Part shown: positions 19,322-29,708 of the stretch, in pieces
Layout of the letters: every line of letters starts with the position of its first letter
Numbering within the stretch: position 1 is the stretch's first letter
DNA from: Saccharothrix sp. HUAS TT1
GTDB taxonomy: Bacteria > Actinomycetota > Actinomycetes > Mycobacteriales > Pseudonocardiaceae
Assembly (NCBI RefSeq): GCF_040744945.1
Contig: NZ_CP160453.1
Location: forward strand, 4,588,001-4,652,000
DNA length: 64,000 nt
Direction of reading: 5' to 3'
Made by a program: the position numbers and the translations under genes
Notes under the pieces: model-generated
What the model was told of the DNA's origin: nothing
Database searches by the model: none
What the model saw: the letters and a program-made list of their open reading frames with translations, nothing else

Positions 19322-20815
19322 TCACGCGGCGCTCGGCCGCCCGAACCACCGCTCCAGCGCGGCCACCAGCCGGCGCCGCCCACCGGACTCCGACACCTCC
19401 GCCTCGTCCGCCGTGCTCGCCCACGCCACGTGCCCGTCCGGGCGCAGCAGCACGGCGGTCGCGTCGATGCCGGGCGCGGGCGCGGCCTCCACCAGGTCCA
19501 CCCGGTCGCGCCACCCCGCCGCGTGCGAGGCGAAGTCGCCGTCCGAGAAGTCGATCAGCACGCCCCGGCCGCCGTGCTGCACCTCGGCCACGCTGGTCGA
19601 CGTGGTCCCGCACGTCAGCCCGACGTGCGGCAGCCTGCGGCCGACCAGCGGCGACGGGCAGTCCGGCGCGTAGTCGACGTCCAGCCCGGTGGACAGCTCC
19701 AGCAGGTGGTGGTTGGCGTCGGGCAGCCGCAGCAGCCGCTCGAACAGGGCGCGCAGCGGCGCGACCCGGCGCACCGGGTGGACGAGCGCCAGCTGCGCGT
19801 CCGCCGTGGCACCCGCCCGGCCGCCCGCCGGTCGGCGCTCGGCGTCGTAGGTGTCCAGCAGCTCGTCCGGCGCCCACCCGCGCAGGGCGGCGGCGAGCTT
19901 CCACCCGAGGTTCACCGCGTCCTGGAGGCAGGCGTTGATCCGCAGGCCGGCGAGCGGGAAGAACGTGTGCGCGGCGTCGCCGACCAGGAACACCCGCCCG
20001 GCGCGGTAGCGCTCCGCGTTCCGGGTCGGACCGCCGTAGCGGCGCACCCAGCGGGTCGGGACCTCCGGGAACTCCTCGCCGTTGAGCGCCAGCACCCGCT
20101 GCCGCAGCTCCTCGGCCGTCGGCGGGCCGTCCGGCGGGTCGACGCCGAACTCGGCGGTGATCACCCGGACCAGCCCCGGCTCGGTCAGCACCGCGGAGTA
20201 CATCCCACCGACCGGCGAGAAGCGCGGTCGGCGGTGGATCTCGGGCAGCGCCTCGACGTCGACCTCGACGTCGGCCACCAGCCCGTGGCAGGGCTCGCCC
20301 GCGCCGGGGAACGCGATCCCGGCCAGCTCGCGGACCCGGCTGCCCTCGCCGTCCGCGCCGACGAGGTAGCTGCCCCGCAGCTCGTACCGGCCGTCCGGAC
20401 CGGCCACGGTGACGGTCACGCCGTCGTCGTCCTGGTCGAACCCGGTCAGCTCGTGGCCCCGGCGCACGTCCGCGCCGAGCTTGACCGCCCGCTCCTCCAG
20501 CAGCCGCTCCAGGTGCTGCTGCCCGACCAGCGTGCCGCGCCGGTGCCTGCCCGCCAGCGCGGAGTCGTCCAGCCACAGCATCGCGAAGTGGGTGCCGCCG
20601 GTCTCGCTCCGGTCGCGGTGCTCGGCCAGGGCGTCCAGCAGGCCGCGCTGCTCCAGCAGTTCCACCGAGGTCGTGTTGAGCCCCTGCCCCGGGCAGTAGT
20701 CGCCGATCGCCGCCAGCCGCTCCAGCACGACGACGTCGACACCGGCCAGCGCCAGCTCGTGACCGAGCATCAGCCCGGCCGGTCCACCGCCCGAGATGAT
20801 CACAGGATGGGTCAT
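19322..20815 (-). CDS. FAD-dependent aromatic hydroxylase (PheA/RdmE/MtmOIV-type)
   Basis: A protein of 497 residues from ATG 20815, seven bases after GAGGAG. It has the three landmarks of class A flavoprotein monooxygenases: VIISGGGPAGLMLGHELA near the N-terminus, the DG region GSYLVGADGEGSRVREL, and the GD region VFLVGDAAHTFFPLAGLRIN. A C-terminal domain of about 120 residues is of the thioredoxin-like type seen in phenol and anthracycline hydroxylases. It starts 12 bp after the one-module PKS stop and is therefore co-transcribed with it. A tailoring hydroxylation or Baeyer-Villiger oxidation of the aryl polyketide is likely. The site of action is unknown. Confidence 0.88.
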   Translation of the reverse strand: MTHPVIISGGGPAGLMLGHELALAGVDVVVLERLAAIGDYCPGQGLNTTSVELLEQRGLLDALAEHRDRSETGGTHFAMLWLDDSALAGRHRRGTLVGQQHLERLLEERAVKLGADVRRGHELTGFDQDDDGVTVTVAGPDGRYELRGSYLVGADGEGSRVRELAGIAFPGAGEPCHGLVADVEVDVEALPEIHRRPRFSPVGGMYSAVLTEPGLVRVITAEFGVDPPDGPPTAEELRQRVLALNGEEFPEVPTRWVRRYGGPTRNAERYRAGRVFLVGDAAHTFFPLAGLRINACLQDAVNLGWKLAAALRGWAPDELLDTYDAERRPAGGRAGATADAQLALVHPVRRVAPLRALFERLLRLPDANHHLLELSTGLDVDYAPDCPSPLVGRRLPHVGLTCGTTSTSVAEVQHGGRGVLIDFSDGDFASHAAGWRDRVDLVEAAPAPGIDATAVLLRPDGHVAWASTADEAEVSESGGRRRLVAALERWFGRPSAA

Positions 20816-20826
20816 CGGGGAACTCC

Positions 20827-23800
20827 TCACCTGGTAACGCCCAGTTTGTTGTCGATCAGGTCGAAGATCTCGTCGTCGCCGGCGTCGGTGATCGGCGCGT
20901 CGTCGCCCGGACCGCCGTCCAGCCGCCGCAGCAGGTCGCGCAGCCGGGCGGCCAGCTCGCCGCGGACGTCGGCCGGCACGGCGGCGGCGTCGATCCGGGC
21001 CCGGAGCCGGTCCAGCTCGGCGACCAGCGGCGCGAGGTGGTCCGGCTCGCCCGGCGCCACGGCCGCCAGCAGGTGGTCGGCCAGCGCGAGCGGCGTCGGT
21101 CGGTCGAACACCAGCGTCGCCGGCAGCCGCAGGCCGGTGGCCGAGGCCAACCGGTTGCGCAGCTCGACGGCGGTCAGCGAGTCGAAGCCCAGGTCCTTGA
21201 ACGGCCGGCCGGGGTCGACCCGCTCGCCCGGCCCGTACCCGAGCACCGCCGCGACGCAGCCGGCCACCACGTCCCGCACGACCCGCCGCCGGTCGGCCTC
21301 ACCGAGCGGTGCGAGCCGTTCGGCCAAGGCCACGTCGGCGGGCGCGGTGGTGGCGCGGTCCGCCGCGTGCCGCAGCGGGCTCGCGTCGACCACGTCGCGG
21401 AGCACGTAGTCCAGCTCGCCGGACCGGGCCCGGCTGCGCAGCGCCCGCATGTCCAGCACGACCGGGGCCACCACCGCCAGGTCGGCGGCGAGCGCGTCGT
21501 CGAACGCCGCCAGCCCCTGCTCCGGGCTCAGCGGCGCGATGCCGGAGCCCGCGAACCGGGCGCGGTCGTGGTGGCCGAGCGCGCCCGCCATGCCGTCCGG
21601 CAGCTCCCACAGCCCCCAGGCCAGCGACGTGACCGGCAGCCCGGCCGCGCGGCGCACGTCCGCCAGCGCGTCCAGGAACGAGTTGGCCGCGCCGTAGTTG
21701 GCCTGGCCGGGGTTGCCCAGGATGCCGGAGACCGACGAGTAGAGCACGAACGCGCCCAGGTCCAGGTGCGCGGTCAGCTCGTGCAGGTGCCAGGCGGCGT
21801 CCACCTTCGGCCGCAGCACGGCGTGCACGCTGCGCGGGGTCAGCGCCCCGACGACCCCGCCGTCCACGACTCCGGCGGTGTGGATGACGGCCGTCAGCGG
21901 GTGCTCGGCCGGGACCGCCGCGAGCAGCGCGGCCACCTCGTCCCGGTCCGCCACGTCGCCGACCGCGACGCCGACGTCGGCGCCGTGCGCGGCCAGCTCG
22001 GCCACCAGCTCGGTCACCCCGGGCGCCTCCGCGCCGCGCCTGCTGACGAGCAGCAGGCGCCGGACCCCGTGCGCCTCGACCAGGTGACGCGCGGTGACCT
22101 CGGCCAACGCCCCGCTGCCGCCGGTGATCAGCACGGTGCCGCCGGGCGCGAAGACCGGTTCGGCGGTGGCCGGGTCCGGCGCGCCCGCCCGCACCAGCCG
22201 GTTCACCAGCACCTCGCCCGCCCGGATGACCAGCTGCGGTTCGGCGGTGCGCAGCACGGCGGGCACGGCCAGGTCGGACTCCGGCGTGCCGTCCAGGTCG
22301 AGCAGGGTCAACCGGCCGGGGTGCTCGGCCTGCGCGGTGCGGACGAGCCCCCAGACGGCCGCGCCCGCCAGGTCCGTCCTGGCCGGTCGGCCGCCCGCGC
22401 GCGGCGCCTGCGCGTTGGTGGTGACCACGACCAGGTGACTTCCGGCGAACCGGTCGTCGGCCAGCCAGTCCTGGAGTTCGCGCAGGACGCGTTCGACGGC
22501 GGTGTGGGTCGCGGTCGCCGGGTCCACGCCGTCGTCGGCAGCGGGGCAGGGCAGGAAGACCGTGTCCGGCACCGCGCCGGCGGTGAGCAGCGCGGCGACG
22601 TCGAGGTGGCGGGCAGGTGTGCCGAGGGCGGTCGCGAACGACGGTTCGGCATCGCCCAGCAGCGCCACTTGGTGGTCGGCGGGCAGCGAGTGGTGGTCGG
22701 GCAGTGGGTCGCGGTGGTCGGGCAGTGGGTTGCGCCGGCCGGCGGGCAGCGAGTGGTGGTCGGGCAGCCGGTCGCGCTCGCCGGTGGGCAGCGGGGTCCA
22801 CGTCAGCTGGTACAGCACGCCGGGGTCCGGGCGCCGGGCGCGCAGCGCGGCCACGTCGACCGGCCGCAGGGTCAGCTCCTCCACCGAGAACACCTCCCGC
22901 CCCGCCAAGTCCGTCGCCCGCACCGCGAGGCTGTCCGGCCCGGTGGGCGTGAGGCGCACCCGCAGGCGCGTCGCCCCCGAAGCCCGCAGCTCGACCCCCG
23001 CCCAGCTGAACGGCATCGTCACCCGCCCCTCACCGGCGCCACCGACCAGCAGCGGGTGCAGCGCGGCGTCCAGCAGCGCCGGGTGGATCGCGTGCCCGGT
23101 CGCGGCCAGTCCGTCGGGCAGGACCACCTCGGCGTAGAGGTCCGCGCCGCCGCGCCACATCCCGGTCACCCCCCGGAACTCCGGCCCGTAGTCGTAACCG
23201 CGCTCGGCCAACAGGTCGTAGACCCCGTCGACCGGGACGGCGTCGGCCGGTGGCCACGGCTCGGCGGCGACCGGCTCGGGCCGGGAGCGGGCCAGCAGGC
23301 CGGTGGCGTGGCGCAGCCAGGGGAGCGGTTCCCCGTCGGCCCCGGGTTCGGGGCGGGTGTGGATGCCGAGCCGCCGCCGCCCGGTGTCGTCCTCGGGCTC
23401 GACGGTGACCTGGACCTGCACGGCGTCGTGCCCGGAGAGCACCAGCGGCGCGTGCAGGTCCAGCTCCTCGACCCGCGGGCAGCCGGTGCGCTCGCCGACG
23501 TGCAGCGCCAGGTCCACGAACGCGGACGCGGGCAGCACGGTGGTGTCGAACACCGAGTGCCCGGCCAGCCACGGCTGCGCGGCGGCCGAGATCCGGCCGG
23601 TGCGCACGTGGTGCCCGGACTCGGCGAGGTCGACGGCCGCGCCGAGCAGCGCGTGGCCGGCCGGGCCGATCCCCGCCGACAGCACGTCGCCGGTCCGCGC
23701 CACCCCGTCCAGCCAGAACCGGCGGCGCTCGAAGGCGTGCGTCGGCAGCTCCACCCGGCTCGTCCCGGGCAGCAGCGCCGGCCACGCCACCGCCGCACCG

Positions 23801-26397
23801 GCCACGTGCGCCCGGGCCGACGAGAGCAGCAGCCGGTCCCGGCCGCCTTCGTCGCGCCGCAGCGTCGGCACCGCGACCGCGGGCACGTCCGCGTCCTCGA
23901 ACGTCTCGCCCAGCCCCACCACGAGCACGGGGTGCGGGCTCACCTCGACGAACGCCCGGAAGCCGTCGGCGAGCAGCGCGCGGGTGGTCCGCTCCAGCTC
24001 GACGGGCTCGCGCAGGTTGCGGAACCAGTAGCGGGCGTCCAGCTCGCGGGTGTCGACCGGCGTGCCGGTGACGGTGGAGTAGAACGCGGTGGCGGACGGT
24101 CGTGGCGCGACCGGCGCCAGGGCGTCGAGCAGTTCCCGGCGCAGCGAGTCGACCTGGGACGAGTGCGAGGCGTAGTCGACGGGCACCCGCCGGACCCGGA
24201 CGCCGTCGAGGCCGCCCAGGAACGCCTCCAGCGGCGCGGTGGGCCCGGACACGACGGTGGACGTCGGCCCGTTGACGGCCGCCACGCTGACGTCGAGGTC
24301 GCCGATCCTGGCGCGCACCTCGCTCACCGGCAACGCGACGGACGCCATGCCGCCCGACCCGGCCAGCCCGGCGATGGCCCTGCTGCGCAGTGCCACGACC
24401 CGCGCGCCGTCCTCCAGGGACAACGCCCCGGCCGCGCACGCGGCGGCGATCTCGCCCTGGGAGTGGCCGACCACCGCGTCCGGCACGACGCCGCACGACC
24501 GCCAGACCTCGGCGAGCGACACCATCACCGCCCACAGGGCCGGTTGCACCACGTCCACCCGGTCCAGGTCGCCGTCGTGCAGCAGCACGTCCAGCAGGTC
24601 CCGGCCGAGGTGCGGGTCCAGCGCCCGCGCGCACTCGGTCAACCGGTCGCGGAACACCTCGGACGCGTCCCACAGCCCCCGCGCCATGCCCACCCACTGG
24701 GAACCCTGCCCCGGGAAGACGAACACCGCCTTCGCCCGGCCGGCCGGCGCCCGCCCCCGCACCAGACCGGCGGCCTCACGCCCCTCCGCGAGCGCCGCGA
24801 GGCCGTCGAGCAGGTCGTCCCGCCCACCGACGACCACGGCGCGGTGCTCGAACGTCGCACGCCCGGACACCAATTCGCGCGCGACGGCGGCGTGGTCGAC
24901 GTCTGGCCGCTCGACCAGCCACCGCCGCAGGCGCTCGGCCTGGGCGCGCAGGCCACCCGCGCCGGGGGCGGAGAGCACCAGCGGCACGACGCCGTCGAAC
25001 GGCTCGGTCACCTCGGCCGCGGGCGGTTCTTCGAGGATGACGTGGGCGTTGGTGCCGCTGATGCCGAACGACGACACGGCGGCTCGCCGCGGTCGTTCAC
25101 CGGCGGGCCAGGACCGGGCCTCGGTGAGCAGCGAGACCGCGCCCGCGGACCAGTCGACCCGGGTCGACGGCCGGTCGACGTGCAGCGTGCGCGGCAGCAC
25201 CCCGTGCCGCATGGCCATGACCATCTTGATGACGCCGCCGACACCGGCCGCCGCCTGCGCGTGCCCGATGTTGGACTTCAGCGACCCCAGCCACAGCGGT
25301 GTTTCGCGACCCTGGCCGTAGGTGGCCAACAACGCCTGCGCTTCGATCGGGTCGCCCAACCTCGTCCCGGTGCCGTGCGCCTCGACGGCGTCGACGTCGC
25401 CGGCCGAGAGTCCCGCGTTGTTCAGGGCCTGGCGGATGACGCGCTCCTGTGACGGCCCATTGGGCGCGGTGAGTCCGTTGGACGCGCCGTCCTGGTTGAT
25501 GGCCGAACCCCGGATGACGGCGAGGATTCGATGCCCGTTGCGCTGGGCGTCGGACAGGCGTTCCAGCAGCAGGACACCGACGCCCTCAGCCCAACCGGTG
25601 CCGTCCGCCGCGTCCGAGAACGCCTTGCAGCGACCGTCCGGTGAAAGCCCGCGCTGACGGCTGAACTCGATGAACGTGTTGGGCGTGGACATCACGGCGA
25701 CGCCACCGGCCAGCGCGAGCGAGCACTCGCCCCGTCGCAGCGACTGCGCGGCCAGGTGCAGCGCGACCAGCGACGACGAGCACGCCGTGTCCACCGAGAC
25801 CGCCGGGCCTTCGAGCCCGAACGTGTAAGCGATCCGGCCCGACGCGACGCTGCCGAGGCTGCCGTTGGCGATGTAGCCCTCGAAGCCCTCCGGAGCGGGG
25901 GACAGGCGTGAGGCGTAGTCGTTGTACATCACGCCGACGAACGTGCCGGTGTCGCTGCCGCGCACCGAGTCCGGCGCGATGCCGGCCCGTTCGAACGCCT
26001 CCCACGTCGTCTCCAGCAGCAGGCGTTGCTGCGGGTCCATCGCCAGCGCCTCACGCGGGCTGAGCCCGAACAGGCCGTGGTCGAACCCGGCCGCGTCGGC
26101 CAGGAAACCCGCCTGCCGCACGTACGACCTCCCGACCGCGTCCGGGTCGTCGTCGAACAGCCCGTCGAGGTCCCAGCCCCGATCGCGCGGGAACGGGCCG
26201 ACCGCGTCGACCTCGTCCGCGACCAGCCGCCACAGGTCCTCCGGGGTGGCCAGGCCACCGGGGTAGCGGCACGCCATCCCGACGACCGCGACGGGTTCGC
26301 GCTGCGCCGCTTCGAGCTCGCCGATCCGCCGCCGGGCCTGCCGCAGGTCCTGGGTGGCGCGCTTGAGGTAGTCGCGGAACTTGTCTTCGTTGCTCAC
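20827..26397 (-). CDS. One-module type I polyketide synthase (KS-AT-DH-KR-ACP)
   Basis: About 1856 residues, starting at one of two adjacent GTG codons (26397/26400) before [12 protein letters not shown], the usual docking start. A further GTG at 26418 has no ribosome site. Approximate domains are KS 38-460 ([16 protein letters not shown]), AT 555-850 (GHSQGE, YASH: methylmalonyl type), DH 910-1180, KR 1420-1610 and ACP 1710-1780 (GFDSL). The C-terminal docking motif is [12 protein letters not shown] and there is no thioesterase. Two oddities: the DH motif reads [10 protein letters not shown], with Asp in place of the conserved Gly, and the DH-KR linker carries a short tandem repeat. The KR motif reads VDG where B-type KRs have LDD. 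The product of this module may be a beta-hydroxy or an enoyl unit. Confidence 0.93.
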   Translation of the reverse strand: MSNEDKFRDYLKRATQDLRQARRRIGELEAAQREPVAVVGMACRYPGGLATPEDLWRLVADEVDAVGPFPRDRGWDLDGLFDDDPDAVGRSYVRQAGFLADAAGFDHGLFGLSPREALAMDPQQRLLLETTWEAFERAGIAPDSVRGSDTGTFVGVMYNDYASRLSPAPEGFEGYIANGSLGSVASGRIAYTFGLEGPAVSVDTACSSSLVALHLAAQSLRRGECSLALAGGVAVMSTPNTFIEFSRQRGLSPDGRCKAFSDAADGTGWAEGVGVLLLERLSDAQRNGHRILAVIRGSAINQDGASNGLTAPNGPSQERVIRQALNNAGLSAGDVDAVEAHGTGTRLGDPIEAQALLATYGQGRETPLWLGSLKSNIGHAQAAAGVGGVIKMVMAMRHGVLPRTLHVDRPSTRVDWSAGAVSLLTEARSWPAGERPRRAAVSSFGISGTNAHVILEEPPAAEVTEPFDGVVPLVLSAPGAGGLRAQAERLRRWLVERPDVDHAAVARELVSGRATFEHRAVVVGGRDDLLDGLAALAEGREAAGLVRGRAPAGRAKAVFVFPGQGSQWVGMARGLWDASEVFRDRLTECARALDPHLGRDLLDVLLHDGDLDRVDVVQPALWAVMVSLAEVWRSCGVVPDAVVGHSQGEIAAACAAGALSLEDGARVVALRSRAIAGLAGSGGMASVALPVSEVRARIGDLDVSVAAVNGPTSTVVSGPTAPLEAFLGGLDGVRVRRVPVDYASHSSQVDSLRRELLDALAPVAPRPSATAFYSTVTGTPVDTRELDARYWFRNLREPVELERTTRALLADGFRAFVEVSPHPVLVVGLGETFEDADVPAVAVPTLRRDEGGRDRLLLSSARAHVAGAAVAWPALLPGTSRVELPTHAFERRRFWLDGVARTGDVLSAGIGPAGHALLGAAVDLAESGHHVRTGRISAAAQPWLAGHSVFDTTVLPASAFVDLALHVGERTGCPRVEELDLHAPLVLSGHDAVQVQVTVEPEDDTGRRRLGIHTRPEPGADGEPLPWLRHATGLLARSRPEPVAAEPWPPADAVPVDGVYDLLAERGYDYGPEFRGVTGMWRGGADLYAEVVLPDGLAATGHAIHPALLDAALHPLLVGGAGEGRVTMPFSWAGVELRASGATRLRVRLTPTGPDSLAVRATDLAGREVFSVEELTLRPVDVAALRARRPDPGVLYQLTWTPLPTGERDRLPDHHSLPAGRRNPLPDHRDPLPDHHSLPADHQVALLGDAEPSFATALGTPARHLDVAALLTAGAVPDTVFLPCPAADDGVDPATATHTAVERVLRELQDWLADDRFAGSHLVVVTTNAQAPRAGGRPARTDLAGAAVWGLVRTAQAEHPGRLTLLDLDGTPESDLAVPAVLRTAEPQLVIRAGEVLVNRLVRAGAPDPATAEPVFAPGGTVLITGGSGALAEVTARHLVEAHGVRRLLLVSRRGAEAPGVTELVAELAAHGADVGVAVGDVADRDEVAALLAAVPAEHPLTAVIHTAGVVDGGVVGALTPRSVHAVLRPKVDAAWHLHELTAHLDLGAFVLYSSVSGILGNPGQANYGAANSFLDALADVRRAAGLPVTSLAWGLWELPDGMAGALGHHDRARFAGSGIAPLSPEQGLAAFDDALAADLAVVAPVVLDMRALRSRARSGELDYVLRDVVDASPLRHAADRATTAPADVALAERLAPLGEADRRRVVRDVVAGCVAAVLGYGPGERVDPGRPFKDLGFDSLTAVELRNRLASATGLRLPATLVFDRPTPLALADHLLAAVAPGEPDHLAPLVAELDRLRARIDAAAVPADVRGELAARLRDLLRRLDGGPGDDAPITDAGDDEIFDLIDNKLGVTR
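22677..22767 (-). repeat. In-frame tandem repeats in the DH-KR linker of the one-module PKS
   Basis: A 28-bp stretch (22677-22704) is repeated exactly at 22740-22767, 63 bp away, with related units between them. They encode a low-complexity linker made of [12 protein letters not shown] and LPDHRD units. The reading frame is kept throughout. No equivalent expansion is seen in the two modules of the neighbouring PKS. Confidence 0.85.
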
Positions 26398-26464
26398 CAC
26401 GCGAGGTCGTCCCTTCACACCGGCGGGAGGTTGCGCCCATCGTTCGGCCTTTCCCTAATCCGCC

Positions 26465-26505
26465 CCTTATCGCCGGCTAAAGCGGTCGACTCGGATTTAG
26501 GTCGC
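26465..26505 (-). promoter_or_regulatory. Probable promoter of the one-module PKS gene
   Basis: On the minus strand CTTTAGCCGGCGATAAGG (26465-26482) matches the element upstream of the salicylate operon at 16 of 18 bases, with TAGGGA again 18 bp after TTTAGC. A GCGACCTAAA box lies further upstream at about 26496-26505, similar to GCGACCTAG near 12305. The element ends 68 bp before the GTG start. Confidence 0.5.
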
Positions 26506-26739
26506 CTTCACAAGGGGTTCGGACGATGGGCGCCTACCCGGCTCACCGGCACCCGGAAGGAATTCCACGACGACCGAACGGCCGGCCCGACTGGTGGACG
26601 ACGGCACATTGGCGGTGCGGCCGGCCTGCTGCCCGACCGTGCCGGCCCGGCCACCGCCGGCCCCGCCCTGCACGGCGTGTTCGTGCCGGCCTGGTGCCTG
26701 CACCGCGGCGTGCTGCTCACCTGACCGTGGGCTCGCCCT

Positions 26740-27415
26740 TTACGGCCTGCTAATCGGCAGCCTCGCCACCACCGTCGGCGACGTGCTCGACAGCTCCGAG
26801 GCCCGCGAAGTTCTTCACCACCCTCGGTGGGGAGAAGGGCCTGCGGATGCCGTCTTGGCGGCGATATTCGCCCTCTTCGGCGTCCTCGCCTCCGCCTACG
26901 GCTTGCACACCGCCGCCCACCTGTCGACCGAGGAGACCACGTCCAGGCTCGACCCAGTCCTGGCCACCCCGACCACCCACACCCGGTGGGCCGCATCCCA
27001 CCTCGTCGTCGCCTTCACCGGCACGGCGCTGCTGGTGCTCACCGCCGGCCTCGCTGCGGGCGTCGTCCACGCCACCCGCGCTGGCGACCCGTCCAAGTGG
27101 GCAGGCTCCTGGGTGCCGCCACGGTGCACGTCCCTGCCGTCTGCGTGCTCATCGACATCACCACCGCCTGCTGCGGCTTGGCCCCGACTGACCGCCGCGG
27201 CATGGGCGGCCCTGGCCGGTTCCCTGCTGCTGACCGAACTCGGCCCGCTGCTGGAGCTCGACCCGTGGCCGGTGGACCTCTTGCCCTTCGCCCATACCTC
27301 CAAGCTGCCCGGTGCGGCGTTTACCACCACCCCGGTGCTCGCCCTGCACACCACGGCGGCGGCGGTGCCGACCGCGGCCGGCCTGCTCGCCCTCCGCCGT
27401 CGCGACATCGCGTGA
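26740..27415 (+). pseudogene. Remnant of an antibiotic-exporter-type ABC-2 permease
   Basis: The C-terminal half of a membrane protein like the large permeases of actinomycete polyketide exporters (TnrB3-like). One frame gives HLSTEETTSRLDPVLATPTT, TRWAASHLVVAFTGTALL and later PRLTAAAWAALAGSLLL, LLPFAHTSKLPGAAFTTTP and a final RRRDIA. Between about 27105 and 27185 the homologous residues (RLLGAATVHVPAVCVLI, CCGLAP) are in another frame, so two opposite frameshifts are present. The N-terminal half and the ATPase partner are missing. It adjoins the PKS cluster and may once have exported the polyketide, although that link is inference. The Cys-rich open stretch before 26740 is not homologous to anything I know. 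Confidence 0.7.
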
Positions 27416-27475
27416 CGCCTAGGAGCAGCTTCATGGCATTCCGGCATGTCACAGCGGTAGCGCTAAGCCTGAGGA

Positions 27476-27514
27476 ATACTCTGGGAATATGATCATGTAC
27501 TTCTGGTAGAGTAT
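27476..27514. promoter_or_regulatory. AT-rich inverted repeat upstream of the XRE/ImmA gene
   Basis: ATACTCT (27476-27482) and AGAGTAT (27508-27514) form a perfect 7-bp inverted repeat around an AT-rich core that includes the palindrome ATGATCAT (27489-27496). It ends 27 bp before the gene start in otherwise very GC-rich DNA. XRE-type regulators often bind their own promoters at such sites. Autoregulation is inference. Confidence 0.45.
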
Positions 27515-27541
27515 GTTGTGGTGTAGCGCACCAAGATCGAC

Positions 27542-28624
27542 GTGCAGGGAGTGGGCTTGGGCGACATCGGGGCATCCGGGCAGATGATCGCGCTCGCCCG
27601 TGAGGCCAAGGGGTGGAGGCAGAGCGACCTGGCCCGCGCCGCCGGGATGGCGCAGGGATCGGTGTCGAAGGTCGAGCGCGGTCTGCTGGCACTGGACGAG
27701 GAGGGCCTGACCAAGGTCGCCGACGTGCTCGAAGTGCCAGGCTCCCTGCTGCGGGGCGATCACGAGCTGCACGGCATGGAGTCGACCTGCCTGCACAACC
27801 GGCGCAGGGCGAGCCGGATGCCGGTGGCCACACTCAAGCGGGTCGAAGGGCTGGCGCAACTCGTCGCCCTGTCCACCAAGCTGCTGCTGCAGCACGAGCC
27901 AGTGCCGGTGCTGGTGAGGCAACCGCCGGAGTCCTGCCTGGCCCCGCCGCAGGTCGCCCGCGCCCTGCGGCTCGCCTGGCGGGTTCCCTCCGGTCCGGTG
28001 GACGACCTGGTGGGCCTGCTGGAGCGGATGGGCGTGATCGTCGTGGTCCGAGGACTGGGCACGGACGCTCAGGACGCCGTCAGTCTGTGGCCCGCGGGGG
28101 CGGCCCCGGTGGTCCTGCTCAACACCGGACTGCCTCCCGATCGCGCGCGTTTCACCCTGGCGCACGAACTGGGGCACCTGGTGCTGCACGGGGTGCCGGG
28201 GGAGGGACAGGAGGACGAGGCCAACGCCTTCGCCGCCGAACTCCTCACCCCCGCCGACGCGATCCGCCCGGAGCTGGAAGGGCTGACCCTGCGCGACTTC
28301 GGCAGGCTCGCCCGCCTGAAGAGCCGCTGGAAGGTCTCCATGGCCGCGCTGATCCAGCGCGCCCACCAGCTGGACTGCATCAGCCCGTCGCAGTTCAAGT
28401 CCTTCCGGATCAAGCTCAACCAGTACGGCTGGGCCAAGCGCGAGCCGGGGGAGCTGGTCCCCGAGGTGCCCACGGCGCTGACCGCCGCGATCGAGAAGCA
28501 CCTGGCCGACGGCCTCGGCGTCGAGGAGCTGGCGGAGCTCGCGCTCATGCGGCCAGAGCAGTTCAGGCGCCACTACCTGCCCGTCGACGAACCGCCGCGG
28601 CACGCGGCTACCCGGAACCTGTGA
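27542..28624 (+). CDS. XRE-family regulator with ImmA/IrrE-type zinc metallopeptidase domain
   Basis: A protein of 360 residues from GTG 27542, with in-frame GTG 27551 as an alternative. Residues about 12-70 form an XRE helix-turn-helix (ALAREAKGWRQSDLARAAG, MAQGSVSKVERG). Residues about 165-240 hold the ImmA/IrrE peptidase core with FTLAHELGHLVLHG (HExxH zinc site) followed by EDEANAFAAELLTPADAI, the usual downstream Glu and loop. Proteins of this design act as stress- or damage-responsive regulators that cleave repressors, and they are frequent beside phage and defence genes. The gene is followed after 7 bp by the transglycosylase-like gene, so the two form an operon. Confidence 0.88.
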   Translation: MQGVGLGDIGASGQMIALAREAKGWRQSDLARAAGMAQGSVSKVERGLLALDEEGLTKVADVLEVPGSLLRGDHELHGMESTCLHNRRRASRMPVATLKRVEGLAQLVALSTKLLLQHEPVPVLVRQPPESCLAPPQVARALRLAWRVPSGPVDDLVGLLERMGVIVVVRGLGTDAQDAVSLWPAGAAPVVLLNTGLPPDRARFTLAHELGHLVLHGVPGEGQEDEANAFAAELLTPADAIRPELEGLTLRDFGRLARLKSRWKVSMAALIQRAHQLDCISPSQFKSFRIKLNQYGWAKREPGELVPEVPTALTAAIEKHLADGLGVEELAELALMRPEQFRRHYLPVDEPPRHAATRNL

Positions 28625-28631
28625 GGTGCCC

Positions 28632-29708
28632 ATGACCGCGACCCACACCGACCTGGAGCACCGCCTTCGCGACACCCTGCTCATCCACACCGAAGCTGCC
28701 CGGTGGGACCTGGCCATCGAACGATCCGACCGCGACGGCGGCGGCATCGTCTTCCACGGCCACCCCGGCCTGACCTCGGCCGAGCACGTCCTGGCTCGCA
28801 CCGCCTACCGCCGTCCGATCCTGCTCGACGCGGGCGCCTACGCGGGGGAGAAGCGCAAGTTCGCCTCCGAGCCCTTCGACGACAACTGGACCGGCCGCCA
28901 GCGCCGCCTCGGCCTGCCGGCCGTGCTCCCCGACGCCGGCTACGTCGCCGAGGACGACGAGCTCGGCCTCGTCAGCGTCCTGGCCCGCGTCCAGGACGCC
29001 GGCGGGAACACCGTCGCGCCCCTGGCACTGCACCGCAGCTGGCTCAAACCGGACCACGGCCTGCCCGCCCTGCTCGGTCACGTCGCCGACGCCGGGGTTC
29101 CCATCGCGGTCGCGCTGGAGCACGCCTACGACCCCTTGAGCGTCCGCTACGTCCTGGAAGGGCTCGTCGACCTGCTCGGCGTCGGCGTGCCCGTCATCGT
29201 GCTGCGCTGCGACGTCTCCGCGATCGGCGCGCTGTGCTTCGGCGCCCTTGCCGCGGCCGTCGGCACCAAGACCAGCCTGCGCCATCTCTACCCGATGACG
29301 GCCGGCGGTGGCGGTGGTGGGGCCACCGCGAGCCCGGCTGCCCTGGTGCGCGAGCTACTGTCCTACCTACGGCTGAGCCGGATCGACCAGGGTGTCGCCG
29401 CCGACTCCGACAACAGCCTCTGGCAGTGCGGCTGCGAGGTGTGCGGCGGTCAGGACCTGAGTTGGATCAACTCGACGTCCCGGCCCGAGCAGCTCGCCTA
29501 CCTGCACTCCGTCGAAGTGCTCTACGACATCCGCCGCGACCTCTTCGAGGCGGCCACCACCGCCGAAGAACGACGCCGGACGTGGATCGCGCAGTGCGAC
29601 GCGGCCGTCTTCCGTCACTTGGAGATCGACACCGAGAGCTTTGCGCCGACCCCGCAGAAGGTCCTCGGCAACTGGATCTCACTGCGCAACAGGGAGGCCA
29701 GCGCCTAA
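28632..29708 (+). CDS. Transglycosylase-like protein with a TGT-type zinc motif
   Basis: A protein of 358 residues, taking ATG 28632 after GTGAGG. I do not recognise a named family. Features are a run of strand-helix units suggesting a TIM barrel (RRPILLDAGAYAG, AVLPDAGYV, VPIAVALEHAYDPL, VPVIVLRCDVSAIGALCFGA) and, at about residue 270, CGCEVC followed 21 residues later by His (LAYLHSVEVL). The C-x-C-x2-C-x(20-25)-H spacing is that of the zinc site of tRNA-guanine transglycosylases and their DNA-modifying paralogue DpdA. A nucleobase-exchange role on tRNA or DNA is therefore possible. No queuosine or other dpd genes are nearby. The partner is the XRE/ImmA protein directly upstream. Confidence 0.55.
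   Translation: MTATHTDLEHRLRDTLLIHTEAARWDLAIERSDRDGGGIVFHGHPGLTSAEHVLARTAYRRPILLDAGAYAGEKRKFASEPFDDNWTGRQRRLGLPAVLPDAGYVAEDDELGLVSVLARVQDAGGNTVAPLALHRSWLKPDHGLPALLGHVADAGVPIAVALEHAYDPLSVRYVLEGLVDLLGVGVPVIVLRCDVSAIGALCFGALAAAVGTKTSLRHLYPMTAGGGGGGATASPAALVRELLSYLRLSRIDQGVAADSDNSLWQCGCEVCGGQDLSWINSTSRPEQLAYLHSVEVLYDIRRDLFEAATTAEERRRTWIAQCDAAVFRHLEIDTESFAPTPQKVLGNWISLRNREASA

Noticed and set aside
21037..25452. Open frame of about 1470 codons on the plus strand
   Set aside because: It is antisense to the one-module PKS, with the same compositional artefact and no homologous motif.
26594..26740. Cys/Pro-rich start that would extend the permease remnant upstream
   Set aside because: The composition is unlike the permease family and matches no signal or membrane segment. 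It is probably non-coding sequence read in an open frame.
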